From positions 434,001 through 498,000 of the forward strand of contig NZ_JMLV01000002.1 in assembly GCF_000686045.1 (NCBI RefSeq): a DNA stretch of 64,000 bases, read 5' to 3'. The notes under the pieces are model-generated. The model was given only the letters and a program-made list of their open reading frames with translations, made no database searches and was not told where the DNA came from. The position numbers and the translations under genes were made by a program. Positions 26,448 through 36,643 of the stretch are shown piece after piece. Each line of letters starts with the position of its first letter. Position 1 is the first letter of the stretch. This stretch comes from Fodinicurvata fenggangensis DSM 21160. GTDB lineage: Bacteria; Pseudomonadota; Alphaproteobacteria; Kiloniellales; DSM-21159.

Positions 26448-27068
26448 TCAGGATTGGCGCAGGGGGTCGAAGAAAACCTGCATCAATGCCCGGGCATCCT
26501 CGGGCATGGAGTAGCTTTCCGGGGCACTGAGGTAATCGGTAAAGATTCCGACCATATAGTTGTGGAACGCCAAGGCCAGGATGCCCCCGGAAACTCTGCT
26601 GCGGATTTGGCCGCGCGCCAAGAGTCGTTCGAAAAATGAGGTCAGCGCTGTGGTCAGTTCCTGGCGTGTCTGCCGATTGCGTTCACTGAGCGCTTCCATG
26701 CTGCTCGATTTCTCGCATTTCAGCAGGATGACGGTATAGACCTTCCTCAGACGCTCTTCCTCGTGGACCCTCGTCAGGGACTCCACACAGAAATTCTCGA
26801 GCTCATAAAGACTATCTTCACGATTTCCGTCCTGAATCACGCGAAAGAACATCTCGCGCATGGGCAGGTGGACTCGCTCATGCATCTCGGTGAAAAGATG
26901 CAACTTATTCTTGAAATGCCAGTAAATGGCGCCACGTGTCACGCCGGCTTCGCGTGCAATCATGTCCAGGGTGGTATGCGCCACGCCGCGTTCGTAAAAG
27001 ACGTTTTCCGCAGCAGAAAGGATTTTCTGGCGCGTCTCTTCAGCTTCTTCCTTGGTGCGGCGTGCCAT
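26448..27068 (-). CDS. TetR/AcrR family repressor of RND efflux operon
   Basis: A 206-residue TetR family regulator of the AcrR/TtgR group. The N-terminal helix-turn-helix (RQKILSAAENVFYERGVAHTTLDMIAREAGVTRGAIYWHFKNK) is typical, and the C-terminal ligand pocket domain starts near residue 80 (FFRVIQDGNREDSLYELENFC). It is transcribed divergently from an adaptor-RND-outer-membrane-channel operon, so it probably represses that operon and itself until an efflux substrate binds. Inducers cannot be predicted. Confidence 0.9.
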   Translation of the reverse strand: MARRTKEEAEETRQKILSAAENVFYERGVAHTTLDMIAREAGVTRGAIYWHFKNKLHLFTEMHERVHLPMREMFFRVIQDGNREDSLYELENFCVESLTRVHEEERLRKVYTVILLKCEKSSSMEALSERNRQTRQELTTALTSFFERLLARGQIRSRVSGGILALAFHNYMVGIFTDYLSAPESYSMPEDARALMQVFFDPLRQS

Positions 27069-27103
27069 CGGTCTATCTTGTCAGTGAGAATTTTGAGCGT
27101 TGC

Positions 27104-27124
27104 AAACGATCGTGTATGTATGTA
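27104..27124. promoter_or_regulatory. Probable TetR operator in the efflux promoter region
   Basis: The 176-base divergent gap contains an 8-bp palindrome ACGATCGT (27106-27113). It is joined to GTATGTATGTA (27114-27124), which on the minus strand reads TACATACATAC and matches half of the known AcrR-type box TACATACAT. Close placement 36-56 bases from the repressor start suggests autoregulation. The opposite half is not a clean match. Confidence 0.4.
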
Positions 27125-27244
27125 AAAGCCAATCGCAAGGCTGTTGCAAGTGTAAACTTCCTGTTATGCACGGGCTGATGGTTACGGGGGCAACCTTCAG
27201 ACAATCCGGTGATCCGGCATTCAATATTTAAGAAAGACTGAGGC

Positions 27245-28459
27245 ATGCGCACTTCAGCGATAGCGAGTGGTTTCCTAATGCGTGGATTGGCAGTGACGTT
27301 CCTGTCCGCTTTCCTTGCGGCCTGCGGCAACGAAGACAATGCGGGTGCCCAAGGTGGCGGTGCCGGAGAGCGCCCGCCGCCACAGGTCATGGTGGTCACG
27401 ACGGAAAGCGAGGACACCGAGATTGTCCAGGACTATGCCGGCCGTGTGCGTGGCTCGCGCGAGGTCGAGGTTCGTGCGCGCGTCGAGGGCATCCTGCAAA
27501 AGCGCCTCTATGATGAAGGACAGATTGTCGAAGAAAACGACGCGCTCTTTGCAATCGATCCCGAACCCTTTGCCCTGTCGCTCCAGGCGGCCCGTGCCGA
27601 CCGTGAGCGTGCCGAAGCGGAAGTGCAGCAGGCGCAGCGCGAGTGGAATCGTGTCTCGCGCCTGTACAACCAGAATGCCATCAGTGAACGCGAGCGTGAT
27701 TCCGCCCTGTCATCGCTGGAACTGGCCAAAGCCTCCCTCGCTTTGGCCACGGCCCAGGTCGATCAAGCACGCCTGAAACTGGACTATACAGATGTGGTGG
27801 CACCGATTGCTGGTGTCACCAGTCTGGAAGCCCAGTCAGAAGGCAGTCTGGTCGAACCCGGCGCCTTGCTCAGTCGGATCACACAATTGGATCCGGTGCA
27901 TGTCCGCTTTGCCCTGCCCGAGAACGATGCCGGCCTGCAGCGGCAGGCACGCGAGGCCATGAGCAAGGGGAATGGCGACAAGCACCGACGGGACGCCACC
28001 CTGATCCTGCCCGGTGGAAAGTCCTACGAGCGCAAGGGGCATATCGACTTCACGGCCAGCACCATTGACCCACGAACCGGCACGGTCTCGGCGCGCGCGA
28101 TCTTTCCCAATCCGGACAATTCCATCGTGCCCGGTCAGTTCGTGCGGGTGCGTATTCTGCTTCGGACCCTGGAGGATGCCATTGTCATACCGCAAAAGGC
28201 TGTCGGCGAGAACAACCAGGGTGCGCGGGTCTTCGTGGTCGATGGCGACGGCGTGGCGCATGCCCGTACCGTGGAACTGGGGCCGATCGTCGAGAACCAA
28301 CAGGTGGTGACTTCGGGGCTGAAAGCCGGCGAGAAAGTGATCGTGGACGGACAGGTTTCCGTGCAGGATGGCATGACCGTCAATCCGCAGGAGGCTTCGA
28401 ACGATTCGTCCGGCGGACAGAAGGCTGAGCAAGAGGACGCCTCCGGGGAGGGCAACTGA
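27245..28459 (+). CDS. RND efflux periplasmic adaptor lipoprotein
   Basis: A 404-residue membrane fusion protein of the AcrA/MexA family. A lipoprotein signal with lipobox FLAAC places Cys near residue 27. The body shows QDYAGRVRGSREVEVRARVEGILQKRLYDEGQIVEENDALFAIDPEPF (lipoyl half), a coiled-coil hairpin (about 105-175), and the second lipoyl half LDYTDVVAPIAGVTSLEAQSEGSLVEPGALLSRI. FVRVRILLRTLEDAIVIPQKAV is typical of the barrel and proximal domains. It bridges the inner-membrane pump to the outer-membrane channel. It overlaps the pump start by one base. Confidence 0.93.
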   Translation: MRTSAIASGFLMRGLAVTFLSAFLAACGNEDNAGAQGGGAGERPPPQVMVVTTESEDTEIVQDYAGRVRGSREVEVRARVEGILQKRLYDEGQIVEENDALFAIDPEPFALSLQAARADRERAEAEVQQAQREWNRVSRLYNQNAISERERDSALSSLELAKASLALATAQVDQARLKLDYTDVVAPIAGVTSLEAQSEGSLVEPGALLSRITQLDPVHVRFALPENDAGLQRQAREAMSKGNGDKHRRDATLILPGGKSYERKGHIDFTASTIDPRTGTVSARAIFPNPDNSIVPGQFVRVRILLRTLEDAIVIPQKAVGENNQGARVFVVDGDGVAHARTVELGPIVENQQVVTSGLKAGEKVIVDGQVSVQDGMTVNPQEASNDSSGGQKAEQEDASGEGN

Positions 28460-31400
28460 TGCTCCGCTTCTTTATCGACCGGCCGATCTTTGCCTCGGTC
28501 ATTTCGATCATCATTGTCCTGTCTGGCTTGGCGGCCATCCGGATCCTGCCAGTCGAGCAGTATCCTGACGTTGTGCCGCCCCAGATCGTCGTACAGGCGA
28601 GTTATCCCGGGGCGAGCGCCCAGGCGATAGCGGACTCCGTGGCGGCGCCGCTGGAGCAGGAGATCAATGGTGTCGACGATATGATCTATATGGAGTCCAC
28701 CAATACGGACTCCGGCAGCATGAGCCTGACGGTCACCTTCGAGATCGGGACCGACCCGGACCAGGCCACCATCAACGTGAACAACCGTGTCCAGGCGGCC
28801 ATGGCCCGCCTGCCCCAGTCGGTGCGCGACCAGGGTGTGCGCGTCGAGGCACGTTCCAGCAGTATCCTGATGGTGCCGGTCCTGTTTTCCCCCGAGGGAA
28901 CCTATGACCCGCTCTACATCAGTAACTATGCCCTTCTGAACGTCCTGGACGAGCTTGTTCGCCTGCCCGGGGTTGGCGATGCCTCTCTGTTCGGCGCGCA
29001 GGACTATTCCATGCGTATCTGGCTGCGCCCGGACAAGTTGGCGCAGTTCGACCTGACACCGGGCGACGTGGCAGCTGCCTTGCGTGAGCAGAATGCCCAG
29101 TTTGCGGCAGGCCTCATGGGCGCGGAGCCCTCGCCGGAGGACCAGGTCTTTACCTATTCCATCACCACGGAAGGCCAGCTTCAGAATCCTGAGGAATTCG
29201 AGAACATCATCCTGCGCTCGAACGACGACGGGTCCGTGCTGCGGCTCGGCGATGTCGCGCGCGCTGAACTGGGGGCCCAGAACTATGCCTTCTCGGCCAC
29301 CTATAATGGCCAAGCGGCGGTGCCCATCGGGATCTACCTGCAGCCGGGCGCCAATGCCTTGGAAACCGCGGAGAACGTCAAGAGCCTTCTAACAGACTTG
29401 CAATCACGCTTTCCCGAGGATCTGGATTACGGCATTCCCTATGACACCACCGAATTTGTCCAGGCCTCGGTCGAGGAGGTGGTGACAACCCTTCTGATTG
29501 CGCTCGGGTTGGTGATTCTGGTCACCTATCTGTTCGTTCAGCGCCTGCGCGCCACGTTGATCCCGGTGATCGCCATCCCGATTTCCCTGATCGGGACCTT
29601 TGCCGGCATGCTGGCGCTTGGCTTCTCGATCAACCTTCTGACGCTGTTCGGACTGGTGCTGGCCATCGGAATTGTGGTCGACGATGCCATCGTTGTATTG
29701 GAAAATGTGGACAGGCTCATCAAGGAAGAGGGTCTCTCGGCCCATGATGCGGCGGTTGCCACCATGAAACAGGTGGCGGGGGCCGTGGTGGCTGCCACCC
29801 TGACCCTGATCTCTGTCTTTGCGCCAGTTGCCTTCCTGAGCGGCATGACGGGCGAGCTCTACCGCCAGTTCGCCGTCACCATTGCCGTTTCGGTCATGTT
29901 CTCGGGCATCGTTGCGCTGACGCTGGCACCTGCGCTGTCCGCATTGCTGCTCGGCAAGGCGGAATCCAAAAAGGAATCCTGGTTCTTCCGCTATTTCAAT
30001 GCCGGTTTCCAGAAGATATCGAACGGCTACGCCAACACGGTGCACTGGTTTCTGCGCCATGCCGTGCTGGGCATCCTGGTCTTCGTGGTCGTGCTCGGAT
30101 CCGTTGCCTTCCTGATCAACCGTCTGCCTCCGGGCCTGGTGCCCCAGGAGGACCAGGGCGTGGCCCTGGTGGCCTATCAGCTGCCACCCGTTTCGGCCCT
30201 GGGCCGCACGGAAGCGGTCCGGGACAAGGTCTCCCAGATGCTGTTGTCCATGGACGAGATCGAGGATTACACGACCTTCGCGGGCTATGACATCATCGCC
30301 AGTTCACAGCGTACTTCGGCAGGTGTCGGCTTTGCCAACCTTACAGATTGGGACGAACGCCAGGGTCCGGGCCAGGATGCACAGTCGGTGGCCGGAAAGA
30401 TCATGGGGGCCGGGGCACAGGTGCCTGAGGCCACGGTTATTTCCTTCCTGCCGCCTCCGATCATGGGATTGTCCCTGACCGGCGGTGTCGAAGGCTATCT
30501 TCAGGTTCGTGGTGAAACCACCCCGGAAGAAATCCGGGCCCTGGGCAACAAGCTTGCCGGGGCGGCCAACCAGCGTCCGGAGCTGACCAATGCGCGGACC
30601 ACGCTGGAGACCGATATACCGCGCTATGAGGCGAATGTGGACCGTGAGAAGGCCAAGGCCGCCGGGGTGCCCATCAATTCCATCTTCCAGGCCATGCAGA
30701 GCACCTTCGGGTCCATGTATGTCAACGACTTCACGTACCAGGGCCGGAACTGGCAGGTGAATCTGCAGTCGGAAGGCGAGTTCCGCAGCAAACCCGAAGA
30801 CCTGCGTCGCGTCTTCGTGCGTTCCGAGGAAGGGAACATGGTCCCGCTGAGTTCGGTGGTGGATCTTGAGCGCCAGCCCGGCCCAGACATCATCAACCGT
30901 TTCAACGTCTATTCCGCCGCCAAGATCATGGCCGATGCCGCGCCCGGCTACACAACCGGCCAGGCCAAGGATGCCCTGGAGGAGGCCGCCAGCGGCATCC
31001 TGACGCCGCAAAGCCAGCTTGGCTGGACCGGCGAGGCCTACCAGCTGGATGCGGCCGCCGGGTCCGGGCAGACCGCCTTCCTGATGGGCATGATCATGGT
31101 CTTCCTGATCCTGTCGGCCAAGTACGAACGCTGGGCCCTGCCTATCGCGGTCCTTACCGCCGTTCCATTCGGTATTCTGGGGGCGGCCCTTGCGGTCTTC
31201 CTGAGCGGCCTGCCCAACGACGTCTATTTCCAGGTGGGCCTGCTGGTCCTGATCGGCCTGTCGGCGAAGAACGCAATCCTGATCGTCGAGTTTGCCGACC
31301 AGAATCGCAAGGAGGGCATGGAAACGATGGACGCGGCCATGGCCGCCGTTCGGCAGCGCTTCCGGGCCATCATCATGACGTCGCTGACCTTCATTATTGG

Positions 31401-31608
31401 CACGATGCCCCTGGTGTTCTCCACCGGAGCCGGTGCGGCCAGCCGGGTCGAGATCGGCACGGTGGTGGTCGGCGGCATGATCGCCGCCAGTTCCCTGGCG
31501 CTCATCTTCGTGCCGCTGTTCTACAAGCTGATTGTCGACGGTTCGGATCGCCTGTTTGGCCGCCATAAGCAGACCGGCAGCAAGGAAGGAAAGACCGAGA
31601 ATGCATAA
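28459..31608 (+). CDS. RND family multidrug efflux pump (AcrB/MexB type)
   Basis: A 1049-residue hydrophobe/amphiphile efflux-1 pump with 12 membrane helices and two large periplasmic loops. Features: MLRFFIDRPIFASVISIIIVLSGLAAI start, QYPDVVPPQIVVQASYPGASA, GIVVDDAIVVLENVDRL (proton-relay Asp pair in helix 4), GYDIIASSQRTSAG, and QVGLLVLIGLSAKNAILIVEFA. The length is that of AcrB-class drug pumps, not of heavy-metal pumps. It works by proton antiport with the adaptor and channel encoded on either side. It overlaps the next gene by 8 bases. Confidence 0.95.
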   Translation: MLRFFIDRPIFASVISIIIVLSGLAAIRILPVEQYPDVVPPQIVVQASYPGASAQAIADSVAAPLEQEINGVDDMIYMESTNTDSGSMSLTVTFEIGTDPDQATINVNNRVQAAMARLPQSVRDQGVRVEARSSSILMVPVLFSPEGTYDPLYISNYALLNVLDELVRLPGVGDASLFGAQDYSMRIWLRPDKLAQFDLTPGDVAAALREQNAQFAAGLMGAEPSPEDQVFTYSITTEGQLQNPEEFENIILRSNDDGSVLRLGDVARAELGAQNYAFSATYNGQAAVPIGIYLQPGANALETAENVKSLLTDLQSRFPEDLDYGIPYDTTEFVQASVEEVVTTLLIALGLVILVTYLFVQRLRATLIPVIAIPISLIGTFAGMLALGFSINLLTLFGLVLAIGIVVDDAIVVLENVDRLIKEEGLSAHDAAVATMKQVAGAVVAATLTLISVFAPVAFLSGMTGELYRQFAVTIAVSVMFSGIVALTLAPALSALLLGKAESKKESWFFRYFNAGFQKISNGYANTVHWFLRHAVLGILVFVVVLGSVAFLINRLPPGLVPQEDQGVALVAYQLPPVSALGRTEAVRDKVSQMLLSMDEIEDYTTFAGYDIIASSQRTSAGVGFANLTDWDERQGPGQDAQSVAGKIMGAGAQVPEATVISFLPPPIMGLSLTGGVEGYLQVRGETTPEEIRALGNKLAGAANQRPELTNARTTLETDIPRYEANVDREKAKAAGVPINSIFQAMQSTFGSMYVNDFTYQGRNWQVNLQSEGEFRSKPEDLRRVFVRSEEGNMVPLSSVVDLERQPGPDIINRFNVYSAAKIMADAAPGYTTGQAKDALEEAASGILTPQSQLGWTGEAYQLDAAAGSGQTAFLMGMIMVFLILSAKYERWALPIAVLTAVPFGILGAALAVFLSGLPNDVYFQVGLLVLIGLSAKNAILIVEFADQNRKEGMETMDAAMAAVRQRFRAIIMTSLTFIIGTMPLVFSTGAGAASRVEIGTVVVGGMIAASSLALIFVPLFYKLIVDGSDRLFGRHKQTGSKEGKTENA

Positions 31609-33058
31609 GAAGCTGCATCTGCAGGCCCTGTCGCTGCTTGCGGCAGCCTTTCTGACGGGCTGTGCAATGGGGCCGGATTACGAGGCGCCGGAAATCGACC
31701 TTCCACAGGAGCTGCCAGAGCACAGCCTGCTTTCGGAGGCAGAGCGGGAAGGCTGGGAAGACTGGTGGACGCGCTTTGGCGATCCCACGCTGAGTCTCCT
31801 GGTGAACCGGGCCATGGACCAGAACCTGGACATCCGCCTGCGCGCGGAGCAGATCCAGGAAGCGCGGGCACGTCTGGGCCTGGCCGAGGCCAATCGCCTG
31901 CCGACCCTGGACGGGCAGGCCGAAGCGACACGCCAGAGCCCGTCGGAACGCTCCACCATCCCGCCATCGACGGGAGAAGCCCAGAATCTCTATCAGCTTT
32001 CGGGGCAGCTTGGCTACGAAATCGACCTCTGGGGGCGCCTGGCCCGCAGTGAGGAGGCGGCGGAAGCCTCGCTCGAGGAATCGGTCTTTACCCACGATGC
32101 CATCGAACTCGCCACGATCACCGATGTGGTGACCACCTATACCAACCTTCGTGCGGCCCAACGCGAAGTTTTCATACTGGAAAGCACGATCGAGAGCCGC
32201 GAGGAAACCCTCTCGCTGGAACAGGCCCGCTATGACGCCGGCCAGACCGATGCGCTGGTGCTGCGCCAGGCGGAGTCCGAACTGGCGACGACGCGTGCAC
32301 AGCTTCCGGGGGCCAAGCAGCGTGTGGAACAGTTGCGCAGCGCCCTGGCGGTGCTGGTTGGCATGACGCCGCGCGAGCTCATGGAAGAGTTGCGGTTTGG
32401 CCCGGGTGAATTGACCGACCTGAACCTGCCAAAAGAGGTGCCCTCCCTCTTGCCTTCGAACCTGCTTAAGCGGCGTCCCGACCTGAGATCGGCCGAAGCC
32501 AGCCTAAAAGCGGCAACGGCCCAGATCGGTGTGGCCGAGGCTGAGCGGTTTCCTCAGCTGAATCTGAGTTTCCTGCTGGGCAGCACGGCCATCGAGTTCG
32601 CCGATATGCTGACGGCACCGGCCACCACCTGGACCCGGGGTGCTTCGGTCTTGGGCCCGATCCTGGACTTCGGCCGCGGGGCGGCGCGCGTGGATACCGC
32701 CGAAGCCCTGCGCGATCAGGCAGAGACGCAGTACCGCATGACGGTTCTGACGGCTTTCCAGGAAGTGCGCGACGCCCTGACCCTCTATCAGACGTCCGCG
32801 GACCGCGTGGAGAGCGTGCGCCGTCAGGTCGAAGCCATCGAGGATACGGTGCGCATGGCGCAATTGCGCTATGACGAGGGCTTCGTCGGTTTCATCGATG
32901 TGCTGGACGCCCAGCGCAACCTTCTGGATGCCGAACTCGCACTGGTGGACGCCATGCGCGCCCGCCTGAACGCGACGGCATCGCTGTTCAAGGCCCTGGG
33001 TGGCGGTTGGGAGGAAAATCTCTCGCCGGTGGCCGGCGGCCAGCCAGAGGCGAACTGA
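31601..33058 (+). CDS. RND efflux outer-membrane channel (OprM/NodT family lipoprotein)
   Basis: A 485-residue TolC-like outer-membrane factor with a lipoprotein signal (LLAAAFLTGC, Cys at about 23), MGPDYEAPEIDLP, WWTRFGDPTLSLLVNRAMDQNLDIRLRAEQIQEARARLG, and two repeated coiled-coil barrels including LLKRRPDLRSAEASLKAATAQIGVAEAERFPQL. The start is ATG 31601, preceded by AAGGAAGG and overlapping the pump gene. It completes the tripartite efflux system. No clear terminator separates it from the convergent phn genes 14 bases downstream. Confidence 0.93.
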   Translation: MHKKLHLQALSLLAAAFLTGCAMGPDYEAPEIDLPQELPEHSLLSEAEREGWEDWWTRFGDPTLSLLVNRAMDQNLDIRLRAEQIQEARARLGLAEANRLPTLDGQAEATRQSPSERSTIPPSTGEAQNLYQLSGQLGYEIDLWGRLARSEEAAEASLEESVFTHDAIELATITDVVTTYTNLRAAQREVFILESTIESREETLSLEQARYDAGQTDALVLRQAESELATTRAQLPGAKQRVEQLRSALAVLVGMTPRELMEELRFGPGELTDLNLPKEVPSLLPSNLLKRRPDLRSAEASLKAATAQIGVAEAERFPQLNLSFLLGSTAIEFADMLTAPATTWTRGASVLGPILDFGRGAARVDTAEALRDQAETQYRMTVLTAFQEVRDALTLYQTSADRVESVRRQVEAIEDTVRMAQLRYDEGFVGFIDVLDAQRNLLDAELALVDAMRARLNATASLFKALGGGWEENLSPVAGGQPEAN

Positions 33059-33072
33059 CAGCTCCGGCCCGT

Positions 33073-33924
33073 CTACTGACGACCGATCAGGCGGCGCCTG
33101 AGAAACCCGGAGAGGCTGTCGATCGAGGCGACGGCAATGATGATCAGGATGATCATCAGGCTGGCCTGACCGAATTCGTAGACGCGCAGGCGATCAGCCA
33201 GCTGGTAGCCGATTCCGCCGGCCCCCACGATGCCCAGGATGGTCGCCGAACGGGTGTTGGACTCCCACATGTAGAGCGTGGCCGAAAGTATGTTGGGCAA
33301 GACTTGAGGAAGAATGCCCAGGCGGATGCTGTCGAGCCAGGTTCCGCCGGCCGCCTGCACGCCTTCGGAAGGCTTGCGGGACGCGTTGTCGATAGCTTCC
33401 GAGTAGAGCTTGGCCAAGGTGCCCAGATCCACCACGGCGATGGCAAGGATGCCGGCGAAGGGACCCAGACCGATCGCCCGCACGAAAATCAGTGCCCAGA
33501 TCAGGTAATCCAGGCTGCGCAGGGAGTCCGAGAAGCGGCGGAAGCCGAACTGCAGGATGCGGATGGGAAAGGTCGTGCGCGCGCAGAGGAGAGCCAGGGG
33601 AATGGCCATTAATCCGGCAAGCAGTGTGCCCAGGAAGGCCATGGCAACGGTTTCCATCAGCGCCCAGAGAAATTCCGGAAGGTGCTGAAAGCCCGAGGGA
33701 ACCAGCATCATGAGAAAGGCATCACCAAGTTTCGGCAGACCGGTGAAGAGCTTCAAGCTGATGACGCCAGAGGCCCAGGCGGAGTAACCGAGCAGGGCGG
33801 CCGCTACTAGCCAGAATGCGAGCCGGCGTAGCCTGTCGGCGCGCGGGGGCGAGACGAGGTTCAGCAGGTCCTGGCTTCTCGTCTCCTGCTCGGCAGAAGC
33901 CTTGTTTTGCTCGTTGAATGCCAT
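33073..33924 (-). CDS. phnE: PhnE-type phosphonate ABC transporter permease (second copy)
   Basis: A 283-residue inner-membrane permease with about six helices. The PhnE-type coupling region GVQAAGGTWLDSIRLGILPQVLPNILSATLYMWESNTRSATILGIVGAGGIGYQL is clear, as is SLDYLIWALIFVRAIGLGPFAGILAIAVVDLGTLAKLYSEAID. The ATG at 33924 is preferred to an upstream start that would overlap the neighbour. It is the last gene of the phnCDEE operon. With its paralogue it likely forms a heterodimeric channel for phosphonate, phosphite or phosphate esters. Confidence 0.88.
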   Translation of the reverse strand: MAFNEQNKASAEQETRSQDLLNLVSPPRADRLRRLAFWLVAAALLGYSAWASGVISLKLFTGLPKLGDAFLMMLVPSGFQHLPEFLWALMETVAMAFLGTLLAGLMAIPLALLCARTTFPIRILQFGFRRFSDSLRSLDYLIWALIFVRAIGLGPFAGILAIAVVDLGTLAKLYSEAIDNASRKPSEGVQAAGGTWLDSIRLGILPQVLPNILSATLYMWESNTRSATILGIVGAGGIGYQLADRLRVYEFGQASLMIILIIIAVASIDSLSGFLRRRLIGRQ

Positions 33925-33938
33925 CGGTCGCTTCCTGT

Positions 33939-34805
33939 TCAGGCGTGATCGGACGAAATGCCGGCGAGCTTCAGACGGGCCCACTCGCTGAACATGTCGA
34001 TCAACGCGACAGTGAGGAAGACCAGGATCAGGATGGCGCCGGCATCAGAGAAGTAGTTGAGGCTGATGGCCTGGTAGAGCTCCATGCCAATGCCTCCCGC
34101 GCCCACGAAACCCATAACCGTGGCGGTGCGCACGTTGAGTTCGAAGCGCCAGAGGGAGTAGGAGGTGAAGTTGGGCAGCACCTGGGGCAGGACGCCCAGG
34201 CGAATCTCGTCGAGCCAGGTGCCCCCCGAGGCTCGGATCCCCTCCAGCGGCGCCATGTCGATATTCTCATTGACCTCGGCGAAGAGTTTGCCTTGTGCGC
34301 CCAGGGTGTGCAGTCCGATGGCCAGGACGCCGGGCAGTGGCCCCAGTCCGAAGGCAAAGAGGAACAGCAGGGCCCAGACAAGGTCTGGAACGCTGCGCGC
34401 GATTTCCATGACGCGGCGCACCAGGAAGACGGTCAGGGGTGCGGCGCCGAGGTTGCGCGCGGCCAGGAAGCTGAGGGCGCTGCCCAGGGCAGTGCCGGCC
34501 GCCGTGCCGAACAGCGCCATCATCAGGGTGGTCCACAGCAGCGCGAGCCACTTTTCCAGCCCCCAGAACCACTCCGCAAGGTCGCTGTCGAGAGTTGCCC
34601 AGTGCAGTTCCGGCACCATGCCACCCAGGAACTCCGTGATCCTGGGAAGACCGGTGATCAGCCGCCAGAGATCGAACTGGCCGACGTAGAGGGAGAAGGC
34701 GAGGGCCACCAGGAGAAGCAGCCCGCCCAGGCTGCCCTGCCGGAGATTGGCCGCTCGGCGTTTCCGCCATTCGTGGCTGAAGCTGTCGAAGGGGGTGCTC
34801 GTCAT
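33939..34805 (-). CDS. phnE: PhnE-type phosphonate ABC transporter permease (first copy)
   Basis: A 288-residue permease paralogous to the one downstream. Typical segments are RVMEIARSVPDLVWALLFLFAFGLGPLPGVLAIGLHTLGAQGKLFAEVNENID, GIRASGGTWLDEIRLGVLPQVLPNFTSYSLWRFELNVRTATVMGFVGAGGIGMEL. The N-terminal 30 residues are cytosolic and basic. The gap to the next permease is 14 bases, but 75 bases and a strong hairpin separate it from phnD, so its expression is probably lower than that of the binding protein. Confidence 0.88.
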   Translation of the reverse strand: MTSTPFDSFSHEWRKRRAANLRQGSLGGLLLLVALAFSLYVGQFDLWRLITGLPRITEFLGGMVPELHWATLDSDLAEWFWGLEKWLALLWTTLMMALFGTAAGTALGSALSFLAARNLGAAPLTVFLVRRVMEIARSVPDLVWALLFLFAFGLGPLPGVLAIGLHTLGAQGKLFAEVNENIDMAPLEGIRASGGTWLDEIRLGVLPQVLPNFTSYSLWRFELNVRTATVMGFVGAGGIGMELYQAISLNYFSDAGAILILVFLTVALIDMFSEWARLKLAGISSDHA

Positions 34806-34830
34806 GCGGCCCTGCTCTTGCGCAAAGTGG

Positions 34831-34866
34831 CCCCGCCGGCGAAGCCTCTCGGGCCCGCCGGCGGGG
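34831..34866 (-). promoter_or_regulatory. Intercistronic stem-loop between phnD and phnE
   Basis: CCCCGCCGGC (34831-34840) and GCCGGCGGGG (34857-34866) form a perfect 10-bp GC stem with a 16-base loop in the gap between the binding-protein and permease genes. There is no U-tract, so it is more likely an mRNA-stabilising or partial-attenuation element than a full terminator. Confidence 0.6.
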
Positions 34867-34880
34867 TCTCAGAAGTGGGC

Positions 34881-35783
34881 TTAGTTGCTGGTTCTGAGTT
34901 CGCGCATGGTCTTGCGCATCTGGATGGTCGGTTCGTAAACCGAATGATCGACTTCCACGAAGCCCTGGGTTTTGCCCTTGGCGACGGATTCGGCGAGCTC
35001 CATGTTCTCTTCGTGCAGTGTGAGGAAGAGGTTTTTCACGTCCTCTTCCATGTCTGTGGGCATGTTCTGGTGGGCGACTACGGGCGGCGGGGGAACGAGG
35101 TCGGAGGTCCAGATCACGCGGATGTCTTCGCGGTCCAGCATGCCCTTGTCCATCATGGTGCGCAGCTGGCCGTAGCCATCATCCTCGGTGGTCCAGGTGA
35201 AGGCGGCATCGTAGGTACCATCCAGAACGCCCAGGACAGACTGGGTATGGCCACCCGAAACCGGTGAGTTGAAGTATTCGTCGATCGGCTTGTCCATCTG
35301 GTGGAACTGCACTGTGGGGACCAGGTAGCCGGACTGGGAGTTGGGGTCCGTGCGGGCGACGGTCTTGCCCTCCAGGTCCTCATAGGACTGATAGGGGCTG
35401 TCGGCCTGGACGATCAGCACGGAGTTGTAGCCAAGGTTCCCGTCCTTGTCGGTGGCGGTGACCAGGGGCTTCAGGCAACCGTCGCAGTCGAGCCAGGACC
35501 CGGAGTAGGCCGAGGGGCTGGTCCAGGCCATGTCGATCTGTTCGGCCACCAGGGCGTTGTTCACGCCGACATAGTCGGACGCCGTGAAGATCTCCACCGG
35601 AACGCCCAGCTTGTCCTCGGCATAGGCTGCGAACTCGTCCATGGTGTCGGTGGTCTCGGTCTGGGTTTCCACGGGGATGACACCGAAACTGATCTCGTCC
35701 CGGCTGTCGCGCCAGTCCTCGGCAAGGACGGGGCTCGCGAGAATGATCGTGGCTGTGCCCGCAAGGAGCGCTTTCTTCATCAT
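34881..35783 (-). CDS. phnD: Phosphonate-type ABC transporter substrate-binding protein
   Basis: A 300-residue periplasmic binding protein with a signal peptide (1-21, ASPVLA-ED). PhnD-family motifs are ISFGVIPVETQTETTDTMDEFAAYAEDKLGVPVEIF, DYVGVNNALVAEQIDMAWTSPSAY, NGSL-like NLGYNSVLIVQADS, and SQSGYLVPTVQFH. The family binds phosphonates, phosphite or related anions; the exact ligand cannot be read off. It lies 48 bases after phnC. No C-P lyase genes occur in the window. Confidence 0.88.
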   Translation of the reverse strand: MMKKALLAGTATIILASPVLAEDWRDSRDEISFGVIPVETQTETTDTMDEFAAYAEDKLGVPVEIFTASDYVGVNNALVAEQIDMAWTSPSAYSGSWLDCDGCLKPLVTATDKDGNLGYNSVLIVQADSPYQSYEDLEGKTVARTDPNSQSGYLVPTVQFHQMDKPIDEYFNSPVSGGHTQSVLGVLDGTYDAAFTWTTEDDGYGQLRTMMDKGMLDREDIRVIWTSDLVPPPPVVAHQNMPTDMEEDVKNLFLTLHEENMELAESVAKGKTQGFVEVDHSVYEPTIQMRKTMRELRTSN

Positions 35784-35831
35784 CAGACTTTCTCCTGCTC
35801 AATAGTTGGCCAGTTGCATTTCCGAGGTGCT

Positions 35832-36602
<771 letters not shown>

Positions 36603-36643
36603 GCTGTGTGTCCCCCGAAGGGTCAGTGGGTGTAAAAAACGTA

